Of a stretch of 24,701 bases of DNA, positions 1-8,139 are shown in pieces; within the stretch, counting starts at the first letter, position 1; every line of letters starts with the position of its first letter. Under the pieces are notes generated by a model that did not search any database, was not told the origin of the DNA, and saw only the letters and a program-made list of their open reading frames with translations. Both the position numbers and the translations under genes were made by a program. This stretch comes from Bacteroidales bacterium UBA3824 (GTDB lineage: Bacteria > Bacteroidota > Bacteroidia > Bacteroidales > UBA3824), in NCBI GenBank assembly GCA_002393195.1, contig DGIK01000072.1, forward strand, positions 1-24,701, in the 5' to 3' direction.

Positions 1-79
1 AGATTTTTTTTGATGGCTAAAATGGAAGATTTCGGCGGTTATACACTATTATAGATTGAGCATTTTTCAGAAAAACGTG

Positions 80-931
80 TTATTTACAGAAAAATCTCAA
101 TTTCAGCATCTGCCAGAGCGACCTTACCACCTGCCTCGTCTTGAAAATTTGTTTTTCGCGTGGCAATGCGCCGTTCATAATGGTTTTGCCGCCGAGGTGG
201 GTTATTGTCGCAGTGGGGCAAACGCCGGTGCGGTAATTTTTGCGCTTGCAATAGTCTGCCAAAATCATTTCTTCGGCATAGAGAAACGTTACTGGCACAA
301 AGGCAAAATCCTCTTTACTTAAATAATCACTTGAATATGCCACGCACGAGCCGTGAAGCACACAATCGGTGATGCCGTTGAGGTCTATATCCTGACGTTG
401 ATACGAATTGCTTACGGATGTATATGTGGCGAGGATTTTCTTCTCAAACAGATGCAACGTCAACATTATCAACCTTATACAATCCATCAACATCCATTTG
501 ATAATCCTGAACGTGGAAAACGGCTCGCGTTGCAATGGATTCTGATGGCGACCTTCGGGCGTGATGATGTCGGGTCCACAGACGTAGAGATGATTTTCAA
601 GCATATACGACGCAATAATTTCGGCAAAATTGGGCTGTGTGATGATGACATCGTTGTTCATTACTACAACGCAATCAACATCAAAATTGTCCTTGACGTA
701 CTTGTAGCCGACATTGTTGCCCTTGGCGAAACCGAGATTTTGGTCGTTGATGATTATGACAACATTTTTATAATCAGAAAAACGCCGCCTCAACTCCTCG
801 CCGCTGCCGTCATTAGAGCCATTGTCAACTACAACAATAGGGCTATCGGGCGCAACTTTCAGGAGGTTGTCAAGGCACGACAACGAAACATCCAATGTCT
901 TATGATGCAATATTACAAAGGCAGTTGTCAT
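80..931 (-). CDS. GT2-family glycosyltransferase
   Basis: This 283-residue protein is predicted to transfer a sugar from a nucleotide donor at the cytoplasmic face of the membrane. The GT-A pattern is clear: an N-terminal strand followed by VVVDNGSNDGS (about residues 33-43), NLGFAKGNN (65-73) typical of the rhamnosyltransferase-like branch of GT2, and a metal-site motif MNNDV (91-95). The length is normal for the family and there is no signal peptide. It starts one base after the stop of the upstream rhamnosidase-like gene, so the two are almost certainly co-transcribed and probably translationally coupled. The sugar and acceptor cannot be read from the sequence. The family call is secure; a rhamnosyl specificity is only a guess from motif resemblance and the neighbouring GH78-like gene. 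Confidence 0.88.
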   Translation of the reverse strand: MTTAFVILHHKTLDVSLSCLDNLLKVAPDSPIVVVDNGSNDGSGEELRRRFSDYKNVVIIINDQNLGFAKGNNVGYKYVKDNFDVDCVVVMNNDVIITQPNFAEIIASYMLENHLYVCGPDIITPEGRHQNPLQREPFSTFRIIKWMLMDCIRLIMLTLHLFEKKILATYTSVSNSYQRQDIDLNGITDCVLHGSCVAYSSDYLSKEDFAFVPVTFLYAEEMILADYCKRKNYRTGVCPTATITHLGGKTIMNGALPREKQIFKTRQVVRSLWQMLKLRFFCK

Positions 932-932
932 A

Positions 933-3131
933 TCAACGATTTTTTAAAACATAATCCCAACGTCCCGACCCAACAGTTTTCGTATCGCCATCGGGCAAAA
1001 CGATGTCGGCGGTCATATTGGGCGGTATTTCGACAATGAACCGTTTTTTGGACGCGCCGTCGGGTTTAATCTCCACCGTAATGATGCCCCGAGGCGTAGG
1101 CTGTTTGATGTAAGCATAACCGAGGCGACCTGTCTGCGGCGCAATCCTCACACGTGCAAAACCGGGTTTCGTAGGCTCTATGCCCATCAGACGGCGGCTG
1201 ATGATGTTCGCTGGTGCCGCGCCCCAAGCGTGGTTCCAGTCCTGATTTTTTTTGATTTTGTGGCTCCAACTCTCGGTGGTAATCGTGCTGCCGTCCCTCA
1301 TCATCTCATACCAAGACCGCAACGTGGTGTCAGTCATCAATTTGAGGGCATAATCGGGATCATTAACCTCAAAAACAGCATCCAACAAAAACTGCGCACC
1401 GTATGGAGAACAAGCCATACCTTGTTTTTTGATGAAATTCAACGCCGCGCTCCGGCATGTGTCGGCGGTGATTCCCATTGCAAGAGTCAACATATTGCCG
1501 TGCAGCGACGCATGGTCGGCACCGATGCCATCGTTGTAAAGGCTGTCGGGACGCAGCAAAATCGTATTGAAAGCATTGCGAGCCTCCTGCGCGTATTTTC
1601 TGAAACACGAAGCATCGTAACTGTTGTCGAGGGCGGCGGCAATTTCCGCAAACGCCTCCAACCCTTTATAATAGAAGGCATTGACGGCTGTATTACATTC
1701 TTTTAATTGATAACCATTCAGTTCGGACGGAGGCCAATCCACAATGTCGCGGATAGACGAGGTATGGGTGTTGATGTGCGACAATAAGTATGTATCCGTG
1801 ATGCCGCCGCCAGAGTGCAGGAGATGGTCGTTGGCATTGCGGAGATTCCACATAGTCCTCATTTTCAGGTCTTCATAATATTTTTGGAGAAAGGCAATGT
1901 CGCCCGTATAGAGATAATCGTTGTAAGCAATCAAAGCCGTCTGCAAAATCCATTCGGTGGGCCAAGTGGAATGATAAATAAGGCGTTCGAGCGAATTGCG
2001 GGCGATGGAATATTGGTCGCTGACGGCATAATACGAAAGCTGATTGATGTAAGTATCAGCCTCGTAAGTGATGCGCTCCCTGTCGCCGTCCACAAAAGTG
2101 CCGGCAAAGGACGTCGCCTTCATCGAATATTTGCATAGTTCCCAGATTTGATTGAGCAGAGTGTCGTCGCATCTAAAATCGGCGGCATCGTCGTCAAAAG
2201 GGTACGTAACCTCGTCCCTCGTAATGTTGCTATATACCAAACGTTGCTCGTAATTGTCGATCTGCGCATAGCGAAACGGCATCACCTCCCCGATGTACCC
2301 TGGCATCAGCACTGGGACGGCTCCGTTGTTGACGTTTGGGTCGGTATTGGACGCAATTGGCTCCACAATAAGTTGGTATTTGGAATAGCCCTTGTCGAGC
2401 GCGACCTTAAATTTGCGGTATCTAACATTGCCGAGCGGCTTTTGGTTAACCAATCCAAGGCTGTCCAAATCTTCGCCAAGATGCACCACCACAGTATCTT
2501 GCCCGGTAAGCGAATTGAGCCTCAGAAACATCTGCGAAAAGGCGTCTTTGCCAAAATCAATCATAGCCGTCGTGCCTTGCAAGGTGATGCTGAGTGGCTG
2601 TTTGGTATGTTTTTCAAGAGGCAACACCGATGTATAGTCGTCGAGGTCATGGGCGGTCACAAAACCCTTTGCGTCCGAAAAATCGCTCTTGCGCCCACGG
2701 TCGTCCACAATCATCACCTTCCAATAATAAAGTGTTGCCGGACTCAACGCACCACCGCCATACACCACCGCCACCGACGACGAATCTACTACCAAACCCG
2801 AATCCCAAACATCACCTTTATTATTGTCAATCAAATCTTTGGACGAGGCAACAAGGATGCGGTATTTTTGCTGATACGTATTATTTTTGGTACTGAAAAT
2901 CTGCCACGAAAACCTCGGACGACGGCTGTGGATTTCCGCGACTTGAAGGCTCAGCGAATCGTTGGCGACATACTCCTCCAAGGTCATCTGCGTCCTGAAT
3001 CCGCCCTTAAAAACCACGTCGGTCTCGCGTATCATATCGACAGCAAGATTATAGACATAAAAACTATTGCCGCAACTGACATTAGCCACGGAACACAACA
3101 CTATCAATATTGACAACACACAAATTTTCAC
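933..3131 (-). CDS. GH78-like alpha-L-rhamnosidase, exported
   Basis: This predicted secreted inverting glycosidase of the alpha-L-rhamnosidase type has 732 residues, short for GH78, whose members often exceed 900. Residues 1-20 form a signal peptide ending NVSC; a lipid anchor at C20 is possible but the lipobox is poor. Residues about 65-158 resemble the Fn3-like N-terminal domain of GH78, with the PRFSW, WDSG and YYWKV landmarks. The (alpha/alpha)6 barrel begins around residue 320. DGDRERITYEAD (348-359) aligns with the GH78 catalytic segment, giving E352 and D359 with the seven-residue spacing known from Bacillus RhaB. E620 in TTESWSH is the candidate second catalytic residue. The C-terminus (from about 650) is the usual beta-sandwich, with PGFARVRIAPQ. 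Substrate specificity within the clan is uncertain. The stop codon lies one base before the start of the GT2 gene downstream. Confidence 0.85.
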   Translation of the reverse strand: MKICVLSILIVLCSVANVSCGNSFYVYNLAVDMIRETDVVFKGGFRTQMTLEEYVANDSLSLQVAEIHSRRPRFSWQIFSTKNNTYQQKYRILVASSKDLIDNNKGDVWDSGLVVDSSSVAVVYGGGALSPATLYYWKVMIVDDRGRKSDFSDAKGFVTAHDLDDYTSVLPLEKHTKQPLSITLQGTTAMIDFGKDAFSQMFLRLNSLTGQDTVVVHLGEDLDSLGLVNQKPLGNVRYRKFKVALDKGYSKYQLIVEPIASNTDPNVNNGAVPVLMPGYIGEVMPFRYAQIDNYEQRLVYSNITRDEVTYPFDDDAADFRCDDTLLNQIWELCKYSMKATSFAGTFVDGDRERITYEADTYINQLSYYAVSDQYSIARNSLERLIYHSTWPTEWILQTALIAYNDYLYTGDIAFLQKYYEDLKMRTMWNLRNANDHLLHSGGGITDTYLLSHINTHTSSIRDIVDWPPSELNGYQLKECNTAVNAFYYKGLEAFAEIAAALDNSYDASCFRKYAQEARNAFNTILLRPDSLYNDGIGADHASLHGNMLTLAMGITADTCRSAALNFIKKQGMACSPYGAQFLLDAVFEVNDPDYALKLMTDTTLRSWYEMMRDGSTITTESWSHKIKKNQDWNHAWGAAPANIISRRLMGIEPTKPGFARVRIAPQTGRLGYAYIKQPTPRGIITVEIKPDGASKKRFIVEIPPNMTADIVLPDGDTKTVGSGRWDYVLKNR

Positions 3132-3301
3132 TTACTTACGGTTTATTTACACGAATCAATTATTGTGTGCAAAATTAAAATATTTTTTTTGAAACCAACG
3201 TGTTTTTTCGTTGGTTATGGAAAAAATATATATATTTACCGACAATTAAATGAGCGATAAACAAAAATTTTTATCTTTGCACCGAGAAAACCAAATCAAA
3301 A
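3132..3301. promoter_or_regulatory. Divergent promoter region with two candidate -7 boxes
   Basis: This 170-base AT-rich gap separates two divergently transcribed units. TATCTTTG at 3272-3279 (plus) matches the Bacteroidota -7 consensus TAnnTTTG and lies 22 bases before the ATG at 3302. On the minus strand TAATTTTG at 3177-3170 matches the same consensus, 38 bases before the ATG of the rhamnosidase gene. I do not see a clean TTTG -33 box at standard spacing for either, so these are candidates only. No operator-like palindrome was seen. Confidence 0.5.
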
Positions 3302-4348
3302 ATGCAGACCAAAATTCTACACATAATCATCCCAATCATTGCCGCGCTGTCTATCCTCGCGGCATCTTGCGGCAGTCACAGCGACATCCCCGTCCCCGAC
3401 CCGCAAATATCGGCGTATTGGTGGAAGACCTCGTGGAATCCCGACAGCACCGAAGTTGATTTCATCAACCAATTTAAAATCAAGAAGATATATTTACGAT
3501 TTTTTGATGTAGCCCCCGACGGCAATTCCAATGTGCCCAAGCCAAAAGCCACCATACAATTTCAACAGCCAATCATTCAGGGCATTAAGATAATCCCAAC
3601 AATCTTTATCACGGAGAGTTGTATGGCGTTGAACATCGACAAACTGCCCAAAATGTTGGCATACAGGGTGTTGCAAATGTGTGAAACCAACGACATAAAA
3701 GGCGTTGACGAAATACAGATAGATTGCGATTGGAAGCAATCATCACAAGAAAAATACTTCCAATTCTTAGACGACATCCGCAAAATCCTCAAAGACAAAA
3801 ACATACGGCTGTCCGCCACAATCCGTTTTCATCAATTGAGGATGACGCCGCCTCCGGTGGATTACGGAGTGTTGATGGCTTACAATACCGGCAACATCAG
3901 CCACCCGCCAACCTGCAACCCAGTATTGTCGTTCAGACATGCCGAGCCTTACCTTAAATTGCTGAAAGACTACGACTTGCCGCTGTGTGCCGCGTATCCA
4001 AATTTTAGTTATCAATTGTTATATAATGACAACCAACTCCGCGCAATCCTCTACAACGAGGACATCGCCGACAACACAAAATACCGCCGCATCAGCGACT
4101 ATGAATACGAATCCACGACATCGCGCCTCATCGTAAACACGCCCGAACCAGGCAGCAGCCTCACACAAATCAAGTACGGCGATAAGTTGTTGATTTACAA
4201 GGCGGAATACGACGAGATTTCAACCACTAAACAAACCATCGACCACCTGCGTCCCTCGATGAAGGCGCAGTCGATTATATACGACATCAATTCACGAAAC
4301 ATAAACAATTTGACAAAAGAACAATATGAAAAAATTCTTCATCATTAG
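3302..4348 (+). CDS. Putative lipoprotein with TIM-barrel-like (DUF3142-like) body
   Basis: This 348-residue protein has a clear export signal: a hydrophobic stretch (about residues 6-21) followed by AASCGS, so C23 is the likely lipidated cysteine. The mature part reads like a divergent TIM-barrel glycosidase: KIKKIYLRFFDV, IIPTIFITES, VDEIQIDCDW with an acidic strand end, RLSATIRFHQL, and VDYGVLMAYNTGN, spaced like successive barrel strands. This suggests the DUF3142 group, but the assignment comes from pattern only, with no confident catalytic pair. It probably sits on the inner or outer membrane facing outward. Its 3' end overlaps the next gene by 23 bases, so the two are co-expressed and likely work together. 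The start is the first Met that gives an intact signal peptide. Confidence 0.7.
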   Translation: MQTKILHIIIPIIAALSILAASCGSHSDIPVPDPQISAYWWKTSWNPDSTEVDFINQFKIKKIYLRFFDVAPDGNSNVPKPKATIQFQQPIIQGIKIIPTIFITESCMALNIDKLPKMLAYRVLQMCETNDIKGVDEIQIDCDWKQSSQEKYFQFLDDIRKILKDKNIRLSATIRFHQLRMTPPPVDYGVLMAYNTGNISHPPTCNPVLSFRHAEPYLKLLKDYDLPLCAAYPNFSYQLLYNDNQLRAILYNEDIADNTKYRRISDYEYESTTSRLIVNTPEPGSSLTQIKYGDKLLIYKAEYDEISTTKQTIDHLRPSMKAQSIIYDINSRNINNLTKEQYEKILHH

Positions 4349-6494
4349 CCTATTGCTGCTATTGCCGGCAATGGCTAAGCCGTGTTTCGACATCGGCTAC
4401 GGCAACAAGTATTGGAGTTACTTTATGTTGAGGGAGTTTGGCAATGACTTCGAGCCCGACTTCCTGAAATTCTGGAACGACTACACGGGCGCAAAACTCG
4501 ACGAGTATGACCTCCGACTGCTCACCGAAAATTCCGACATCAACCTCGACGACTACAAAATCTACGCCGCCGCCAAAAAAAAGAACGATAGCGAAATGCT
4601 TGAATACTTGCGGCTTAACAACCTTTACCGTCAGCGTCGCAACAACGATTACGACTTCTGTTCCAATCTTTATAAAGAAGCATACGGCGACGAGTACGAC
4701 CCTGAATGGAACGATTGGTACTACCCCACCAAAGACGACCTCGACAAGGCAAAAGCCAACCTCAACGAAGTAATCGCCGCCGCCAAGAGTTACAAGGGCA
4801 CCAAATATGCCGACCGTTATATCTTGTTGGCAATGAGGGCGTTGTTTCAGTCGGGACAGTTTGATGAGGTCATCAAATACTACTCTGAAAGCCTCTCGCG
4901 CATACCCGCAACGAGCGACTGCCTTCTTCTCATCGACGACCTCTACGCCGGCGCGCTCCTCCGCACTGGCAAGAAGGACGAGGCAATAGAAATCTACGCC
5001 AAAATCAACGACAATGTAAGCCTATCTTGGTGTGTTGCAGGCAAATACGAGTACAAGACATTGATGGACACCTACAACAAAAATCACAATTCCAAGGCGA
5101 TTCCGTGGATTATGATACAATTCATCGACAATATCTACTACGAACTCGGACGAAAGGAGTTTTACGACAAGGACGATTCGCTCCACAACCTCGCAGTAAA
5201 GCGCGAAGCCGCCAATTTCGTAGCCGAAGCCAACCGAATCGCCGACAGCAAGGCTACCGACAATCCCGCACTTTGGAAGAGTGCCGCCGCCTACTGCAAT
5301 TACCGTCTTGGCAACCATCAAGACGCTAAGAAACAGATAGATGCCGCAATGTCGATGGCTGGCAGCGCGAGCGTCAAGGAAAACGCACGCATGACCCGCC
5401 TGCTCATCTACGCCGCCGACCCTAACTACACTCCCGCCTACGCCAACTTTATGCTCACCGAACTCAAATGGTTGAAATCCAAGGTGAAAGCCGACGTAGA
5501 AAACTACATCGAAAACTACGAGACCATCCACAACGCCATCGCCGACAAGCAACTCAAAGCGGCTGTAGGTGGTCTCCACCTCGCCATCTGCAAATCCGAC
5601 CCTTATATGTACGCCAACGACAACGGTTTAGGATGGTTTATGAGCATCGACAACCCCGGCGAACAGGACTATTCGTCGAGGTATTTTGCGTCGCTGTGCG
5701 AACTCACAGCCGCCGAAACAGAGGATTTTTACAACAAATTTGCCACCCGCGACGAACTCTCCAAATGGCTTTGGGGGCAGATAGTACACGATCAGGACTA
5801 CTTCAACGACCTCATCGGCACCAAGTATCTCGCCGAGGGCAATTATCAAAAGGCAATCCCATTCTTGCAAAAAGTGCCGTACACATTCCTCGACAACCAA
5901 GCCATAGCCAAGTATATGATTTACAGGACATACGAGATACCCAAATGGACGAGGCTCCAACTCGAAGGCTGCGACATCAACACTTGGTTTTCTGAGGAAG
6001 ACAGCGACCTTCCACCGCTCGGAAGCAACCCAAAATTGGATTTTTGCAATGATATGGTATCGTTGATGGCACAAGCATCCAAGCCGCAAAACGCCTACGA
6101 CATCGCCACGCTCCTCTATCAGGCATCCAACAAGGGCGATTGTTGGTATCTTGCGCATTATTACCACTCCGAATACCTCGTAGCGCAGACCACGCCCGCC
6201 GAAATCGACTTTGTGAAGGAAACCCGCCGACACCTCGAAACCGCCGCCACTTCCACCGACCCGAAGTTGAAGGAGAATGCGCTCTTTGCCCTCGCCTACA
6301 CCTCCGTCCCCGACTCCTACGAAACACGCGAGTATAATTACAACACCAACAAATACGGAACCACAGTTGACCGCAACCATCAGAATTTCAAAGACTTCCA
6401 ACGTCTCTACGATTTTGAGAAAGGACGCACCCCGTCCCAATTAGTTACCGAATGTGATTCGTATGACTACTTCGTAAGAAACTACGCCAAATAA
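4326..6494 (+). CDS. Exported TPR-like repeat protein of unknown function
   Basis: This large 722-residue protein has a classic signal peptide (residues 1-17, MKKFF then a leucine-rich core, cleavage near AMA). The rest is mostly helical. TPR-like helix pairs are visible around 160-230 (YADRYILLAMRALFQSGQFD, GKKDEAIEIYAK), roughly 305-365 (WKSAAAYCNYRLGNHQDAKK) and around 490-525 (YLAEGNYQKAIPFLQKVP). The region at 25-140 is rich in Tyr, Trp and Asp and has no repeats that I recognise. No enzymatic motif is evident. A periplasmic or surface scaffolding role is plausible. It overlaps the upstream lipoprotein gene by 23 bases, which argues for a two-gene operon and a joint function. The gene ends just before two palindromes and a hairpin terminator. 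The reading frame is secure; the function is unknown. Confidence 0.8.
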   Translation: MKKFFIISLLLLLPAMAKPCFDIGYGNKYWSYFMLREFGNDFEPDFLKFWNDYTGAKLDEYDLRLLTENSDINLDDYKIYAAAKKKNDSEMLEYLRLNNLYRQRRNNDYDFCSNLYKEAYGDEYDPEWNDWYYPTKDDLDKAKANLNEVIAAAKSYKGTKYADRYILLAMRALFQSGQFDEVIKYYSESLSRIPATSDCLLLIDDLYAGALLRTGKKDEAIEIYAKINDNVSLSWCVAGKYEYKTLMDTYNKNHNSKAIPWIMIQFIDNIYYELGRKEFYDKDDSLHNLAVKREAANFVAEANRIADSKATDNPALWKSAAAYCNYRLGNHQDAKKQIDAAMSMAGSASVKENARMTRLLIYAADPNYTPAYANFMLTELKWLKSKVKADVENYIENYETIHNAIADKQLKAAVGGLHLAICKSDPYMYANDNGLGWFMSIDNPGEQDYSSRYFASLCELTAAETEDFYNKFATRDELSKWLWGQIVHDQDYFNDLIGTKYLAEGNYQKAIPFLQKVPYTFLDNQAIAKYMIYRTYEIPKWTRLQLEGCDINTWFSEEDSDLPPLGSNPKLDFCNDMVSLMAQASKPQNAYDIATLLYQASNKGDCWYLAHYYHSEYLVAQTTPAEIDFVKETRRHLETAATSTDPKLKENALFALAYTSVPDSYETREYNYNTNKYGTTVDRNHQNFKDFQRLYDFEKGRTPSQLVTECDSYDYFVRNYAK

Positions 6495-6502
6495 TTTGGA
6501 GC

Positions 6503-6549
6503 GCGGACATCTTGTCCGCTAAAATATGGAATGCGGACGGCTCGTCCGC
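6503..6549. repeat. Pair of REP-like 17-bp palindromes
   Basis: Two palindromes of identical design stand 13 bases apart: GCGGACATCTTGTCCGC at 6503-6519 and GCGGACGGCTCGTCCGC at 6533-6549. Each has a 7-bp stem and a 3-base loop. They differ in the innermost stem pair (A-T versus G-C), a compensatory change that keeps pairing intact, and in the first loop base. Each is preceded by a similar leader (tggagc, tggaat). They lie directly after the TPR gene stop. The form is that of a REP or REPIN-like intergenic element, or of a stacked mRNA-end structure. Confidence 0.75.
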
Positions 6550-6560
6550 CAAACATATAT

Positions 6561-6614
6561 AAATGCTTGAAAACGCGCAATTTCCAAATGAGAACCGTGC
6601 ATTTTCAAGCATTT
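6561..6614. terminator. Bidirectional hairpin terminator between convergent genes
   Basis: AAATGCTTGAAAA (6561-6573) pairs perfectly with TTTTCAAGCATTT (6602-6614), a 13-bp stem closing a 28-base loop that can pair partly further in. The right arm is followed by GTTTTT. The hairpin lies between the stop of the plus-strand TPR gene and the stop of the minus-strand ATPase gene, so it can end transcription from both sides. Confidence 0.75.
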
Positions 6615-6618
6615 GTTT

Positions 6619-7956
6619 TTACCAGGCGACGTCCTTCAAATACCGTTTGAGCAAGAAGGTGCAGAAATACGGCAGAGTAAGGATATTATTCTCAAATCCA
6701 ATGTTGGCGTTGCAAAGTTTGATACCGTGAGTAATATCCTGATAACGAGGATTATTGATTAGTTCACTTAAAGAACGACTGCGACCATTCTGCGACTTCA
6801 CTTCCACAGGCACAAGCGATTTTTTTGTCCTCACAAAAAAATCCTCCTCCAATGTGGAATTATCTCTTTTGTAATAATACAATTCGTAACCGGACTTTGC
6901 AAGTGCCTCTCCAACAAAGTTTTCGTAAAGTGCACCCTTATAAACGCCGAGATTTTTGTTGGAACGCAAATCGTCCTGCGCCTCCTCGTCGAGACACGCC
7001 ACCAAAAGTCCCGTGTCCTTTAAATAAATTTTGTATTTAGAAGCATCATAATTACCTTTAATCGGCAATTCAGGAAAATTGAGACAATAACAAATATTCA
7101 CAATGCCAGCATCAGAAAGCCATTCGATACATCCAAAATAATCCTTGAATCTCGCACCCGAAGCAACCTTAGATATTTGAAATTTCTTGTATTCCTTCGC
7201 CAATTGCACAGGAATATGAGTGAAAACATTCAGCAACCGCGTTTGGTCCAAGCCGACAACATATTTTCTAAAATCTTCCTTATAATCAGCCACAATGGCG
7301 CGTTGAAGGTCGAGCGTACCTTCAAAAGTGCCACGTTCAATATAAGATTTCACAATAGCCGGCATACCGCCCAAAATGCAATAATCCACAAAAAGCGACT
7401 GAAAAACAGACATTTCTGTGGTGTTGAAAGGTTGCATAGCAACAATGTTTTCAAGGATTTCGTCGGCAATAGTTTCTGGATAGCCTTTCGCCCACAAAAA
7501 CTCCTCAAAATCAAGCGATTGCATTTCATAGTCGATTTTGTAGCCTACGCTGTTACTTTCTATTTTTTGATAATTCAGTCCAAGCATCGACCCCGAACAT
7601 ATCACATCAAACCGTCCGTCCTGCTTGAAAAATTTGAGAGACGTCGCAATCTGCGGAAAATCCTGCAACTCGTCGAAAAAAATCAACGTCCTGCCCTTCT
7701 CAAACTTTTTTGTAGGGTCGATGCGCGAAATATTTCTTATAATAGAATCGACATCGTATCCATCGTCGCAAATAGTACGATATTTGATTTCAACGGCAAA
7801 ATTGATTTCCACAATGTGGTCATAATTTTTCTGTGCAAAATGCCTCACCGACTCTGTTTTTCCAATCTGACGCGCACCTTTAATGACAAGCGGCATACGG
7901 TCGGGATTGTTTCGCCAACCTTCAAGGAACTTATCTATTTTACGCTTAACATACAT
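6619..7956 (-). CDS. AAA-family ATPase with C-terminal DUF4143 domain
   Basis: This 445-residue protein belongs to the widespread AAA_14/DUF4143 family, usually described as archaeal-type or orphan ATPases. Walker A is GARQIGKT (residues 27-34), Walker B is LIFFDE (91-96), and a sensor-like CSGS lies at 120-123. The DUF4143 part begins about residue 220 and contains YLKDTGLL (311-318). Its end, EEDFFVRTKKSLVPVEVKS (370-388), has the E-D...V-E-V-K pattern of PD-(D/E)XK nuclease-like folds, although activity is unproven in this family. There is no signal peptide, so it is cytoplasmic. It is transcribed alone, convergent with the TPR gene, with its own candidate promoter 16-30 bases upstream and a striking four-copy repeat just beyond that. 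Biological role unknown; the family often occurs in many copies per Bacteroidales genome. Confidence 0.9.
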   Translation of the reverse strand: MYVKRKIDKFLEGWRNNPDRMPLVIKGARQIGKTESVRHFAQKNYDHIVEINFAVEIKYRTICDDGYDVDSIIRNISRIDPTKKFEKGRTLIFFDELQDFPQIATSLKFFKQDGRFDVICSGSMLGLNYQKIESNSVGYKIDYEMQSLDFEEFLWAKGYPETIADEILENIVAMQPFNTTEMSVFQSLFVDYCILGGMPAIVKSYIERGTFEGTLDLQRAIVADYKEDFRKYVVGLDQTRLLNVFTHIPVQLAKEYKKFQISKVASGARFKDYFGCIEWLSDAGIVNICYCLNFPELPIKGNYDASKYKIYLKDTGLLVACLDEEAQDDLRSNKNLGVYKGALYENFVGEALAKSGYELYYYKRDNSTLEEDFFVRTKKSLVPVEVKSQNGRSRSLSELINNPRYQDITHGIKLCNANIGFENNILTLPYFCTFLLKRYLKDVAW

Positions 7957-7978
7957 ACTCTGATTATCAATTAATTAA

Positions 7979-8007
7979 CAAAAATATGAGCCTATTTTGG
8001 CAACAAA
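7979..8007 (-). promoter_or_regulatory. Candidate promoter of the DUF4143 ATPase gene
   Basis: On the minus strand TATTTTTG (7986-7979) matches the Bacteroidota -7 box TAnnTTTG, and TTTG (8007-8004) lies 17 bases upstream as a -33 candidate, slightly closer than usual. The ATG is at 7956, which leaves a very short leader. The first copy of the 33-bp periodic repeat begins three bases further upstream. Confidence 0.5.
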
Positions 8008-8010
8008 ATT

Positions 8011-8127
8011 ACAATTTTATGAGGATAAAAACAAGCAATTATCACAATTTTATGAGGATAAAATAAGACTATTCTTACAATTTTATGAGGATAAAATCAC
8101 GGCAATCTTACAATTTTATGAGGATAA
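8011..8127. repeat. Four-copy direct repeat, 18-bp unit with exact 33-bp period
   Basis: ACAATTTTATGAGGATAA occurs four times without a mismatch, at 8011-8028, 8044-8061, 8077-8094 and 8110-8127. The start-to-start distance is 33 bases every time. The 15-base spacers are partly alike (two contain GCAAT near their 3' half, two end in TCTT). The array fills the gap between the end of the exporter gene (8140) and the ATPase promoter, immediately upstream of the -33 candidate. The arrangement looks like an array of protein-binding sites on the same helical face. Confidence 0.9.
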
Positions 8128-8139
8128 CGCCCCCAAAAT

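Noticed and set aside
1..79. Possible terminator or gene after the first GT2 gene
   Set aside because: The stretch is AT-rich, without a convincing hairpin or an open frame of its own.
353..1039. 228-codon plus-strand frame opposite the GT2 gene
   Set aside because: It lies opposite a clear glycosyltransferase and spans the junction of two real genes; no family resemblance.
2148..3113. 321-codon open frame antisense to the rhamnosidase gene
   Set aside because: Composition is rich in His, Arg and Ile without domain logic, as expected of a shadow frame of the GH78-like gene.
8011..8127. The array read as a small CRISPR
   Set aside because: Units are 18 bp, and the spacers are only 15 bp and resemble one another. 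There are no cas genes in the window. Tandem regulatory repeat is the better reading.
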